Assembly (NCBI GenBank): GCA_024305405.1
Contig: JAKNDB010000013.1
Location: 248,001-312,000, forward strand
DNA length: 64,000 bases
Direction: 5' to 3'
Source of the DNA: Dirofilaria immitis
Taxonomy: Eukaryota; Nematoda; Chromadorea; Rhabditida; Onchocercidae
This document shows, piece by piece, positions 26,001 through 39,712 of this stretch (its first letter is position 1; each line of letters opens with the position of its first letter). The notes beneath the pieces were generated by a model. It was not told the origin of the DNA. It made no database searches and saw nothing but the letters and a program-made list of their open reading frames with translations. The position numbers were made by a program, and so were the translations under genes.

Positions 26001-29000
26001 ATCCAGAACGACAGACATATTTGACACATATCGTCAAAGGTGTTAAAGGAATTATGGAACAACCGGACAAGCTTCGGCAACAAGTACTATTTATTGCTGT
26101 TCTGCATTTTAATGTAGCCGTTAGTCAATTAGTATAGAACAGTGAAGAGTTTCGATCTTATGTAGATCTTATGCAACATATTTTTGTTATAGTTTCCTTG
26201 TTATTGAGAGCATCAACGTACCACTGTTAGTATTAATATTAATATAAACTTTAATATATGTCTTGCATTATCATAGTGTCGACTCTTAAATTGAAGATTT
26301 AAGTTGTTAAACTATTTATCTTAATTATTTTAACATTTGGAGTTGTTCTTTATTTTGTAGAGTTTGACTCTGTGAGTGATTACATTTTCAGGAAAGTTTC
26401 CATGAATTTTGCCGCATTGTTTCGCGCTTGAAAGGAAATTATCAATTAATTGAGTTGATGAAAGTTGAGGAATACTCCACAGTTATCGCCCTTTTGGCTG
26501 ATTTCACTGAACAGAGTTTGAGAGTTGGTTTTCATCTCCTATATTTATGTTTCTAGATACAATTATAAGGCCTATGTGCTCTTGCTCATTCTTGAGTCAT
26601 TAACTTCTGCTAGAAAATCGACAGCGGTGATGACTGAGCGCGCTGTAAGTCTTTTCAGAAACTCGATTTGCAATATTCAGGGTAAGTCAATGTTCATAAG
26701 TTTTAAGTTTCAAAAATTTATTTTAGATCTTCATTTCAGGCATACGAATTCTCAGCGAATAGTACTTATTATTTATTATCATTTTGGCAACGTATGGTTT
26801 CATCTGTGCCGTATGTGAAAGCTGCGGATCCACATCTCCTCAATTTATACTGTCCCAAAATTACTGCTACCTATGTGGAAAGTCGTTTGCAATATGCACG
26901 AGCTGTTGCAAGGTCCATTCATCTTTACGAACGAGAAATTTTTAGCAAGTAGATTGTTCATGATGATGTGTGTCTTTTCATTTATTTGTTTCGTAATGCA
27001 CTTTAGATTTTATCACGGCTCTATGTAGCGTGGGCTTTTAAAGGGCTTCTTGAATTCAAATTTTGATCAGACTACAAGTACAATATGGAATATAATATCC
27101 TCCTTTTATCAATGCATTTTTAAAAAGGATTAAAATCGATGAGGAGAATAGAAAATCTTTTTTGAAACTGTGTGAAGTTAGGTGCAAGAGTCAAAAAGGG
27201 GATATACTTGCATGTTTGGCTTTTGCGAGAGAAATGGCAAATAAGGTAAATTAAACCTGTAGCAAAAAGGATTAGCTAAATAAGGAGGCATATATGTTTC
27301 GCCCATTTTTTATTGTTCTCTGATATGTTGTTTTTTTGTATTTTTCGCTTTCCTTTTTTCTAAGGAAAATTTGATGAACAATTTTTGACGTTTATATCAA
27401 TTTTTAGTGAGTCTCAAGTTTTGAAAGATCTTATCCTATCTTATTTCTTATATCATACATTTCTAAATCCAAACATTTTTCTTTATTTCTGAATATTTAC
27501 AGAGGTGATATAGGTGATGATCCGTTAGATGACCAAGGTGCCATCCAACAAGTTATGGAGCAGATTGCTATTATTTGTCGTTGTGAATATGAAAAATCAG
27601 CGGAGTTAATTATACGTTTGTTTGATCATGACTATACAATATACGAGCGCTCAGCCAATAATCCTCCAGTATGCTTTGTTATGATTCATTTTCAAACTAC
27701 TATGAAATTCGTTTGGCTTCGTGAAAAGTTTAACGTACTTTATAAATTTAAGCCAAAGTTCATATTACAAATTACATCAGTGCAGTTGATCTCAATTATA
27801 ATTATATGATAAAGATAATGTACTTTGGATAGTGCAGAGGTTTCAAGATAAATTTTTATCTGAAATAGAAGATAAAGCACTCGACGAGACATTAAAGGAA
27901 ATTGTAAAACCTACGAATCAAAATTTAAACGTAAAGTGTCTTAAATTTCAGTCGGCTGAAGCACGTGAATCAGTAGCTTGTTTGACATGGTTAGTAACGA
28001 TAATTGGCGCAGCAATACAAGGTCGCGCATCATATAGTAATTGTGAAGAACATGATGTTGTTGACGGAAATCTAATTTGTAGGTTAGTACCCACTGCATC
28101 TTGTTTTTTTTCTTGCTAATTTTAATATGTAAATGTTTACCATAGATTGGCAAGAAAGTTTTATTCAATTGCCAAAGAATATTAGGGTTTTGTCCAAAAG
28201 AAAAAAAATAAAAATTAGCTCTATCATGTTGATCTTCCACTTATCCTTAATCTATGTAGTATTTTTTTCCATTCGAATACTCATAACTTTAAATATGTTT
28301 TATTCCTAATCTTTAAAATTTTTTTCAGGGTATTAAAACTTATGGAATTATCGGATTCACGACTTTCGGCTGGTATGCCAGGAAACTACAAGCTTGAGGT
28401 GGCCTATTTGTATATGTTAGATCAATTTCGGAAGATTTATGTTAGTGATCAGATCCAGAAAATTAGTAAAGTATATGATCAGCTCGAGAAGAATCTTGGC
28501 TTGCAGGATGAAACTGCTGTAATTACTATATATGCTCGTAAAATGTAAGTTTTTGTGTACCAAATAGTTGGTTTCCATTATATCAAAATCAGTCGTGATC
28601 TGCATGCAGGAATAATAATCTACAATTTTCCGTTAATTTTTGTAATTTTTGCCTTTATTACATATTGATGTGATTTCATTTTTCACAAATTAAACCGATA
28701 ATAATAGAAATTGTGTTGCTGTTTCTTTTCTTTAAGTTATATAGAAGCTCATTCAAAAATTTTTCATAGTTTAACGCTCAGCTTCATATTCATCTCAAGC
28801 GTATTTATCTGAATACAACAGTTTCTATCACTGATGAATATAAATGATGGAATAACAAATATTGCAGTATTACGAATCTGAAATATTGGGAGCTGAGGAG
28901 AAGCTGATTGACGACAGTTTAGTGCTACTTAATGAACTTTCACTCGGTTTTTCAGCTGGCCGTCGCTTGATGCGATTACCGGATATACAGCTGCTGTTAA

Positions 29001-32000
29001 ATAATCACTCGGTATGTGTTATTTTCCGTCAGTAATTGAGTAATTAATAAAATTGGAAGACAATTATTAAATGGCAAATTTATTAACTGGATAAAATATT
29101 GGCGAAGAAAACGATTGATATATGTAGGAAATATTAGGATGCAGTCTCTCTTTCTCGGAAATAAAAACAAACTTAAACTAGATAATCTTTGAGCAGTCTA
29201 AATATCTGGCATAGAAAATGATTTATTTATGGATTCCATATGTCCAAAATACAGTTTGAAGCACTGACGGATTTTTGAACTGACAAGCGATTTCGTTTGT
29301 TGTATAAATTTTAATCGAAAATTCTTTCATTAATTCTCAGCTTAAATTAATTCATTTTGAAGTGTGAGCACTTCTCGTTTTTATCTTCGGAAGCTGATTT
29401 GACGACAATGCGATCACGAACAACATTTTATGCTTCGTTGATGCGGTTGTTGTGTTTAGATTTGAATGACAACGATACGACGTTCTATTCTTTCATGCAA
29501 CCTCTGACAGGTTTTTGCCTTCGTTTTTGTTTAGTGGTATTAAAGAGATGTAAGATTATTTTAAATTATCATTTTAGGAATAAAATTGCATTTGTGAAAT
29601 TATTGATAAGTGGAATTACATGAGTATATCCCATGGCAAAAGGCTTTGGGTAAGTGTAGAGATCTTCCGGTTTGACAGTTTAGAATAGAAAGTATAACTT
29701 AGGAACTGAAGTTTATTGAATCAGAGGTGACGCAGAATTTTTGTCTTTCTGATACGGCATCTTCATTATTGGCAGCGTGCTTATCTTTCATTCATGTATC
29801 ATTTACAATTATTATTTAATGCAGACGAAAATAGTAAGCCCCATCTCAAACCGAACTATTTTTTTCTAAAGCATTTTTGCTAGAGCTCTCTACTACGTCC
29901 TAGGGCAAAATCTTTACAACCGCATAAATTTTGGAAAACTAATTAATGATGAGGCAATTTAATAGGGTTTAATTGACATAGAATCATTTCGAGATTCTTA
30001 GAGGTCTTCAGTAACCTTATTAATGGTATATTAGTGATTAAATTGAATTTTAGATGCTGTGCGAGAAATTTATGATGTTTTTGCGATGAGTGCACCAACC
30101 GTTGATCAAGAACGTGTTAAGGTTTGTACTTTTTTAATAGACATCTAATCTTCAATTGCGAAAGACCATATCCTCGAGTAATTTTGCTCCATTTTCTTTT
30201 GCCGAATAATTCTTCACTTTTATTTTGGCAGCGAATGCTATGCAATGAAATGAAGTTAAAATCTTCTGTGAATCAGCGTAGGAAATCGATTAATCCTGTA
30301 TTGCATTGTCTATCATTAAAAAGTGAGATTATTTCCTAATCACGGTCGAAGCTAATCTGGTATCTCAACTTTAAACTGTAATCATGTTATTCATTATGTT
30401 TTTTTGATATTTTCTAGCGTGCTGTTATTGGTCTTTGTCGGGATCTTCGAGGAATCTCGACTGCATGTCATACGAAATATATTTTTTCAATGTTATTCGA
30501 TTGGATGTAAGTATTGAAATTTAATCTATAATTTTTGAGTGATGGTCAAAGTGTAATAAGGATATAGTACTTTCTGTTTGGGCGAAACAATATATAAAGC
30601 AGTTGCGGAAATGTTTGATAATCATATGAAATATTGCAGGGATTGGGTAAACGGAATCTTATTAACTTCTTAATTTATCTGACATCGTTGTAATCATGGG
30701 GTAATTCATAATTTTAAGTTAAGAGGAAAAATCGGAAGAATTTAAGTTGGATATCTTTTTAAAATAGTTTTTACATCATTCATGAAGCTGTTTCTTTTTT
30801 TTCTGGAAAACCGAAAAAGTTTAACATTCCAATTAGTATTAACCACTAACATGTTGTCATTTATATGATGCATTTTTATATAATCAATTTTGACGCAGAG
30901 CAAAAATTCGAGAGGCACATTTGATAAAACATTTTTTTACATAAAATTTGTCCTTTAATTTGAAGAGTTATTATTACACCATTCAAATGACGCATTTCAA
31001 TGATGTAATAATAAGAAATCAATCTTATTAGTATAATTTCAGATTTTTCATGTTTCAAGATAATTACCCAGTTGGAAATATGAAATACAGTGATTTGAAA
31101 GTTTCAGGTATCCAAATGTATTTTCAATATTAGCTCGCTCAGTGGATGTTTGGGCGGATTGTACAGAGGTGATCAGCCCTATTTTGAAGTTATTGGTAGA
31201 ATTATGCCAGAATCGTCAACAGCGGTTGCAGTTTGAGATGTCATCTTGTAGTGCGGTGTTATTGTTTCGAGAAGTATCAAAAATCATCTGTACATACGGT
31301 TAGTCCTTTTGCTATGCGTGGAACTCCCAATAATATTCGTCAGTACAATGGGATTTTTCGTTCTTCTAATTCCTTTTTTCCATTTTGCACGTCAAATTGA
31401 AATAAAATTGACAATTCCTCTCTCTATGTTTCATAATTTTTTCAGGTACAAGAATGTTAGCGCTACCTAAAGTAATTCCTGAAAATGCTTATAAGCAAAG
31501 GTATAAAAATATTGGTACTATTTTTGCTATACTGAAAATGGCTTTAAGCGGTTCATATATTCCATTTGGTGTATTTCGATTATATGGCGACACATGTCTC
31601 CAAGACGCCTTAGCAATGTTTGTGAAGCTTCTCATGTATATACCAGAGGAAGAATTCCATGTAAGTTTTGTGAAAATATTGGAGTACTTCAACTCAATTT
31701 ATTCCACTGATTGATTCATCTAATTGTTATTTATTAATTTGAATGGTTGCCTGATAATCTTGTTTTGATTCGTTGAAAACTTATACAAAAAACTCAGTAT
31801 TGAGAGTTTCAAATTGAAGGCAAAATCAGAATTAAGTATTTATCAACAAATTAGACAGTTACTGAAATTATTTAAAACCATTGTTGATTAGTTCAGTGAA
31901 GGCATAAGTTTTTATTACATCAGATTTACTTCTACTGATATTTTATGTACTTTTTCGTAAAAAATTTTCCTCTTAATGATGCATTATTTCTAGTCCTATT

Positions 32001-33928
32001 CGAAAATAATCCAGAATTTTCATTCGTTGTTAGAATCTATTGCACAAGATAATATGTGCTTCTTATCTAATATAAAACCGGAAGTATTTACGGTTCTGAT
32101 GCGATATATTGAACAGGCAACTATTTCATTAGATGCAATTGTAGTAAGTTCATCATTCTTTTAAGATAGCATTTATTGTTTTTCTTGAGATCATTTCAAT
32201 CAAGAACAAGAATTTTAAGATGAAAAAAATCTCTGTTTTGAGCAAAGATTAGTCTGGAAATAAACTGAAATGCGAGTAACAATGATCAAAATTTAATAGA
32301 CAAATCTAATTTCTATCACCGAATTCGGTTTCCATGACAATTTATACTTTCTGTTAAAATTTTTCAAAGTTAAAGTTATACTTGTCCATAATTGTTTGGT
32401 TTAGGTGACAGCATCATGTTCAACCCTGGATTTAATATTAAATTATCTATATCGTCGATTAACTCGTGCGGCTCCACCACGAACACACGTTGGTGCTGAA
32501 GCAGAGGGAGAAAATTGTATACGTGCTCTTGAGGCTCAACCGTCTTTGCTACCTCAGGTTAGTTTATTTTATTTTGCTGAACCACTGGAAATTTTGCTAA
32601 ATAAGTTAACTGAGAAATGAAATTTTTTTATCAGATTTATTTTTCCTATGGAGTCAACTTCAAACGTATTCTAGATTTATACTTTTTATTTTTTTATATT
32701 ACAGATTATTCTTCTAAGTATCGCACTTATTATTTTATTATTAGGAAAAAATAGGAACTATATATATATAGTTCCATATATATGTATATAGTTCCGATGC
32801 ATACATTGAATTATTGGTTCAATAGAATAATGGAAAAGTATCCAGTAACGTTTTATCATCATGTATTTTGTTTATATGTCTTATTCCATAAATTTCCATC
32901 TTAACTAAAGGATATGTAATCGAAACAGATTGAATTATATGATTTTTCTGGGAGATCATGGTAATATCAATCAATTTAAATTAAGAGGTTTTTTTTTTTC
33001 ATAAACTTATATATTTAAGATGTTATCAACGATAATGAATGCTTCATTATTCGAGGATGTCAAATGTCAATGGTCATTGTCACGACCATTGCTTGGCTAA
33101 TTTTACTGCAGGAAGAATGCTTCCAGCAATGGAAAATGGAATTATTAGCGAATCAACCCCAAGATAAACGTACTGTATTTGAAGAGGTTAATGCCTTTTT
33201 CTTGTGATAATTTTTGAGACCATCTAGCAAACTTAATCATTTTATAAGTGTTGGGAATGAAGTTAGCGTAAAATAAAATAAATAGGATGGAATATATTAT
33301 GGTTCAGGAGAATAACAAAAATATCCAGTAATATTTTATCACCATGTATTTTATTTATACAAATTATGGCCGTTCGGTTGCCTTTGTTATCATTCAAAGT
33401 TTATCAAGACTATTATTCTGAATATACAGCTTCATTTTTAAGGCTTTCACATCTCTAATGGACGGTGTAGAAAGGAATGTAAGCACTCGAAATAAGGATA
33501 CATTCACACAAAATATGAATATGTTTCGAAAAACGGTAGGTATCTATTTTCATGTCCATATCCACCTATCTATAAGCTTTGTCCGTAGGAATTTTTTAAT
33601 GAGTCGCGAAAGATTTCCAAAAATAATTTTCCATTCATCTCGAGTTTTTATTTTAAAGATATCTTTAGTTTTTGATGCTAGAGTATGGACTAGCAGTCAG
33701 TTTCTCTCGATAATTTTGTAATTTAGCAATTCGTTTATATCATTCCGGTGCAACTATTGACTTAATTTGCCTTTTTTGTTTTTAATTTTTGTTTTTTTTT
33801 CATATCACTGAAAGGAAGCACATTTTTATCATGCAAAATCCACCATATAAATTCAGGTCCAGGAAATTATCAAAGGTGACGTTATGTCAGCAGTACAACC
33901 ACTCCCGGTTGCTGATATGATGTCATAG
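23024..33928 (+). CDS. XPO7: Exportin-7 (RanBP16-type nuclear transport receptor), about 24 exons
   Basis: Exon 1 (23024-23041, MDTEIR) splices in phase to 23421. The product of about 1,090 residues carries cargo between nucleus and cytoplasm with Ran-GTP. Family matches run through the whole length: [212 protein letters not shown] and [19 protein letters not shown]. The last exon (from 33859) ends VADMMS, matching the family C-terminus. Two frame breaks, in a GGG run at 28888-28890 and at 33097-33099, are each cured by one base. Base composition is less AT-rich than the neighbours. Confidence 0.93.
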
Positions 33929-36734
33929 TTACTTCGAAATTTCGATTTTTTACTATTCGTTCATATCATTGCTATGTTTCTCGATAGAAAAAGGAATGAA
34001 AATTACTGCTGAATTTATTTATGGTTATGGAAATGTTAATTTTGCGCCAATAATCATTCGTACCAACTGATCCAATGAATATACCTAATGGCATTCGTGC
34101 TTTTCATATATTCATATTCAGTAATCATGCTTTTTAATGAATTAGTGCTTCGATTTGCAAACATGACGTTATAGTAAGCTCAGTGGAATTAATGAAAAAA
34201 AATCTTGAAGCTTAATTTTAAAATGCCTTATTACGAAATGATTTTCGGGTATATTATATTTTAGGGAGAGCCTTTTCATTTAAAAAAATTGAAATATTTT
34301 GGAAAAACTGAAATTTTTTTGAATGCGTATTTTAGTTTTCTTCCCGGTGTTGAGAATTGTCGGAAAATATGTTCTAAGATTGCTAAGAGTTCATGAATGA
34401 ATGCATGGAGTCGAACTTTTGTTCTGTAAGCGACAAGAAATTATATTTAATGCTTGCTTCTTTGTACGGGTTATTTTAGTATATGCATTTTGGATTCACA
34501 CATTTTAATGCTTTTTATTGCTTTGCTACTGTTCATTACATTGGGTGCATTATAGATTTCTTCGTTTGTTTTTTTAATATTTGGCATTCAAAAATTGACT
34601 TGTTTGTTTATCTTTACGACAAAAACGGACATTTATACTACTCTTTTCTTGTAGAGCAAAAATTTGCGTGAAGTCTGTCGCTACTGATTGCAATATTTCA
34701 TTCTCTTGTAAATGCTGCTTAACTTTTGTACAAAGGGAAATTCGTTATCTGAAGCATTTTTCATTTGTTTTTCTTATCGATGCAGGCGATAGATTGTTCT
34801 AACAAGTGAGCGGTCTTAGGCATTGAATCTTCACAATCAAAAATAAACTTAGGTAGAAGTGTTTAACTGAAACATGTCTTAATTTTTTAGATTTTAGAAT
34901 ATTTTTTAGGCTCGCTTTGCTTTTTTGTTCATTTTTACTTTCTTTGAAGAATCGCTTTAGGCGGTTATCTATTGGCTTTATTGGCTCCATTCAATTATAT
35001 CCATCTTTGTATGTTATGTAAGTGCTCAAAGTTTATTGAAATTTTTCGAGAAATTCGTATCATCATCAAGATGGTTGCGACGGTAACATAATACGTTTGC
35101 GCCATTATAGATTTGCATCTTTTCCCATTTTTTTCCGCAGAATTTCACCGTACAATATGTTATCGATACACGTCTACCAAACGTAAGTGCGTTACATCAA
35201 ACTTAATAAGGATAGGAATGCGATAAATCTGTGCTTCCGACGCAAGATGCAAACCTACATAATTCCATGACATATACATACTTAATTTGAGTAGTATAAA
35301 CCGCAAATTTGCAAGAAAAAAAAGCAGTTCTGTGCTCGAAACTTTGATGCATTTTTCTGTCATTAGACCAGATATGGATGCGTTAATTTCAATTTTTAAT
35401 TTTGATAATTTCAATAAATGCTGCATATTTTAAGTATCAGAATGTTCTTTTTTTCTCATTCCTTGTTGCTTACGTATCGTTTTGTTTTTTTTTCCCATGT
35501 ACAATTGGCTTTATTTCTTAAATTTCAATGATTTTTTTGTTTCTTTCGTTATTTGATTAAATATTTTTTTTTGTTTATTGCATAGCATTAAAATATTTGA
35601 AAATATATGCCATTTGTTGTTGTTGTTATTGTTGTTGTGTAACCTTTTAAATAATTCATTTAGTATATTTTAAAATATTATTTAGTTCATTGATAACTGA
35701 TCGTATATCGTAAAAATAGGACAAAAAATTTTATAAAATTTTGCAGATTAGCAAAAGAATAGAAATATTTCCGTCTAAAATATTAAATATTACTAAAATT
35801 TACCTATAACTAATGAATGATTAAAAATTATAAAAAAAATGATGGAAATTTCTTAGAATAGAAAATTTACTATAGCATGTGATAAGATTGGATGATTAAA
35901 TGAGAATATTCGGAAATTCCGATCCTGTCTGTTTTATTTTGCTTATCTGGAATATTAACATTTCTTGAATAATTTTGCAATGTTATCATTTCTTGAGATT
36001 AATAATTATAATAAATTTTGAGAAAGAATCTTATAATGGAGAAATTTTAATTTATGCAATAACAACTTCTTTGACTATCGAAATTATTTCTCCTTTCCGA
36101 ATTATAAGGTCAAAGGTTACCATCCATTATGCTGACATTTTTAAAATGTATGTAATAACCATTATTTGTCGCCAGAAAAATTAGGTCATGTCATATACAA
36201 AAGAGTTTAATCCGGATCAGTGATAATCACATTCTGAATACTAGTATCGGATTGCTTCCTTAAAAATCTTCACAAAGCAAACAAATGAAAGAGTATTCAG
36301 ATCGTTGAAAATCTATCTACCGATCAGTCTGATCAATTATATCAATTGGCAGTTATTTATTATCTTAACAACATCATCGATGGGTAAATGATATGTCGGG
36401 AGTTACTAATCATTGATAATATCGATCTTTTATTTACATAATATTTAATAGGCTAATCGATAATGCCTAGTATTCCCGAAGAGAAATATTAAAGTATTTG
36501 TTAAATAAATATATTAATTAAACTATCAATCGGAAACTAAACTACCATATTCCTGTATGTTAAACCTTTCTGCCTTAACTCCCCGCTCATGACAGGGCTT
36601 CTGAGATTTCCCGACGTTCTCTTTCTCCTCAATTGCATGCCATGAATGCATGTCACACTCACCACCATTGTTTGCATTCAATGTGCAGGATGCTGAATGC
36701 TTGTTGCACTTGGGAAAAATTTTTCATTTTCTCT

Positions 36735-36902
36735 ATGTATATGTATGTATGTATGTTGTGTATGTATGTATGTACGTATGTTATGTATGCGTGTATGTAT
36801 GTATGTATGTATGTTGTGTATGTATGTATGTATGTATGTATGTTATGTATGCGTGTATGTATGTATGTACGTATGTATGTTGTGTATGTATGTATATATG
36901 TA
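36735..36902. repeat. (TATG)n microsatellite with TTGTG and TACG interruptions
   Basis: About 165 bases of TATGTATG broken by TGTTGTG, TGTTATG and GCGTG. The same broken pattern recurs with a period of about 65 bases, so the tract grew by copying longer blocks. Open frames on both strands are by-products. Confidence 0.95.
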
Positions 36903-37104
36903 ATAAGGACAACAATAACAACATAACATGAAATCAAAAGAGAGTGCAGACAAGGATGGAAAGAGCTGTATATCATTGAGAAGAATGGATGTTTGGGTAT
37001 ATATATCATCAACTGCTTTGAAGTATTTTAAATTTATCGATAGTATTTGATTTTTATTGAAAATACTTTTGCATTTCATCATTTGCCAAATTCATCACGG
37101 GCAC

Positions 37105-37180
37105 GTAGTTCGAGATTGATACATATATTCGAGATTGATACATATATTCGAGATTGACACATATATTCGAGATTGAAATG
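37105..37180. repeat. 22 bp tandem repeat, 4 copies
   Basis: The unit is CGAGATTGATACATATATT. The last copies change GATAC to GACAC or end in GAAATG. Confidence 0.85.
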
Positions 37181-37289
37181 AAATATTCATATATTCATTT
37201 ATGATTCTCGACAATATAACTTTTTTCTCTTTCATCTATTTTCTATTTTTATTTCTGATAATATATATGTATAATTAAGAATAGATCTT

Positions 37290-37374
37290 TCTCCCTCTCT
37301 CTCTCTTTCTTTCTCTCTCCCTCTCGCTTTCTCTTTCTCTGTTCCTTTTTCTCTCTCTCTCTCTCTCTCTCTCT
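37290..37374. repeat. CT-rich simple repeat
   Basis: A pyrimidine tract of mixed CTCTCT and CTTTCT on the plus strand, ending in a pure CT run at about 37353-37374. Confidence 0.95.
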
Positions 37375-38569
37375 ACAAATGTATAAAATTTTGCTAAGAT
37401 ATTGGAATTTTACTATTTTTATGTCCTTTCTTTCTTTTTTTTTCACTTATCGATCTTTTACTTTTTCCTTTTTTTTTAAATTTTTTTTATTTTTAATTTG
37501 TTACTAAGCAATGTTTCTTCTAAATCGTTCCACTCATTTAATTACTTTTTATTATCTAATTGATTATCATTTCTTACTTAACATTCAATTTATTGATACT
37601 AATATATACATCAATCTCGAATATAATATATATACATCATTCTCGAATGCTTCTTGTATTATTAGATATTTTTAGCATTTTAATCATTTCATAATTTTAA
37701 CAAGTTTTATCATATTTTAAATATTTTCTTTGCTATTATATTAAATCGATACGAGAATGATATGAAATTTTAATTGATAATAAACAATGGTAACAAACAA
37801 TTCTGTTATATAGGTAAAAATGGCAAAACATTTTAATTATACGTATCACAAGTGGTTTAAATCGATTATATCATTAATTCTAATAATATCATTGTTTTTT
37901 CTTATCACTATATGAGGGCAATTTTTCTTATCTCTTCTATATCATTGTTTTTTCTTAACTCTTATTATATCATTGTTTTTCTTATCATTATATCATTATT
38001 TTTCCTTTTCATTATATCAGAGGACAACCAATGCTTTTTTTTTGTCATTATATCGGAGGGCAATTAACCCTTATTACTAATTCAAATTTTGGGACTTTTT
38101 TTATGGGTTTATTTGTTGTTTTCTTATTCTTATTATGCGCTAATTTAAATTATCAAATTATCACATGTAAGGTAAGCAATATGAAACTCGTCGCAGGTCA
38201 GGTCAATAACATAAAAATTGTCGCATAAAGATCAACAACATAGAACTTGTTTTTTTTCTTTATAGCGATTAAAACAATTGCAACGTTTCCTCTCTTTGTT
38301 ATTTCCTTAAATTTTAATTGAACTATTTTTAAAACTTATAACATTTCTCTTACTAAAATGCTATAGAAATTGCTATGCAACAGTATATTTATGGTATTAT
38401 TATATGATATAATGATAAGTGATATATTTTATCATCCAAATATTTCGAATAATATTTAAATTTTTATAAATGAAATATTATCGCAACTAATCAATGAATC
38501 ACTAGTACCTATTTACTTTAATTATTTCGATTATTCAAATTTGAAACATTACATTTGACGATAGAGAAA

Positions 38570-38700
38570 ATTTAATCGTAATCAAAAAATTAAAATCGTC
38601 ATAAAAGAAATTTTATCGCAATCAAAAAATTAAAATCATGTAAAAGAAATCTTAATCGTAATCATGAAATCAAAATTATCATAAAAGAAAATAAAATTTC
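38570..38700. repeat. Degenerate 38-40 bp repeat, 3 copies
   Basis: The phrase AATCGTAATCAAAAAATTAA, followed by AATCGTCATAAAAGAAAT, occurs three times with point differences. Confidence 0.7.
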
Positions 38701-38969
38701 ATCATCTTTACTTATACGATTAATATATTTTTTCTGTGATATTTTTACGAAAATTTAAATGATAATGATAATTTCAACAATTTCCTATTATATAAAAGAT
38801 TTTCGAATAAAAGTTTCAAAAAGAAAAGTTTTCTCAAATATTTATCATTTAAAATATATTGAATTTGTTGAAAAATATTAGCTAAAACTTTGAAATAAAA
38901 AGTAATATTTTAATTTCTATTACTTTTAAAAAGTAATATTTTAATTTCTATTACTTTTTATATATTACT

Positions 38970-39220
38970 AGTAATAATATTTTATATTGGAATTAACAAT
39001 ATAATTAATATTAATTTTACTACTTGATATCATTTTCTAATATCATTTTGCTAATAATAATATTTTATATTGGAATTAACAATATAATTAATATTAATTT
39101 TACTACTTGATATCATTTTCTAATATCATTTTGCTAATAATAATATTTTATATTGGAATTAATAATATAATTAATATTAATTTTAGTACTTGATATCATT
39201 TTCTAATATCATTTTGCTAC
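38970..39220. repeat. About 84 bp tandem repeat, nearly 3 copies
   Basis: Copies start near 38970, 39055 and 39137 with AATAATATTTTATATTGGAA and end in ATCATTTTCTAATATCATTT. They are almost identical, so the duplication is recent. Confidence 0.88.
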
Positions 39221-39712
39221 TTATATTTATTTATAATAATAGTTCAATTGTTTTTTATTTTTATAATTTTCATTTAAATATCAAATTAATTAAATTCGCT
39301 TAAATATTACATATTAATATTGAGAAATATTTATTAATAATAACTATAATATATCATATACTATATCCTCTTTATCCAATATGATATATATTAATAATAT
39401 TTAATCATTTAATCCGCTTGTAAAACTCCATCTTTTCATATTCTATTAGGATTATTATCCAACGATTGAAATTGATTAATGAAATTTATTATAAATCGAT
39501 GATTGGATATATTATAATCGATAATAGGCATAATATTGATCATATTGAAATAGAAGTATTGAAATTTGAAGTATTTTGTAAATTTATTTATTATTTTTTT
39601 TTGATTATTTTATCATTTCTTTTAAATGATTTTTGATTTTTGATCATTTAATCGATGATTGAAAACTATCGATCTTTTTCTGATTTTTTTTTCACACTGA
39701 TATTTTATAGAA

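Larger units (their letters stand above)
33929..39712. other. Gene-free spacer between exportin-7 and the MOLO-1-like gene
   Basis: The first part should include the 3' untranslated region of exportin-7. Short open frames (for example 34483-34671) have no family signal and no splice context. Beyond 36000 the stretch holds a TATG microsatellite, a CT tract and several minisatellites. Nothing coding is supported. Confidence 0.6.

Noticed and set aside
26548..26640. Possible extra exportin-7 exon ([20 protein letters not shown])
   Set aside because: It would leave an intron of about 36 bases and a phase mismatch, whereas direct splicing from 26526 to 26740 matches the family without an insertion. 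Not fully excluded.
31057..31078. Sequence resembling the nematode spliced leader SL1 (TAATTACCCAGTTGGA)
   Set aside because: It lacks the exact SL1 sequence and has no SL RNA fold or donor after it; it lies in an exportin-7 intron.
34483..34671. 62-codon plus-strand frame rich in Phe and Cys
   Set aside because: No family resemblance, no splice context, and it lies in the downstream region of exportin-7.
36633..37012. Overlapping open frames on both strands
   Set aside because: All are readings of the TATG microsatellite.
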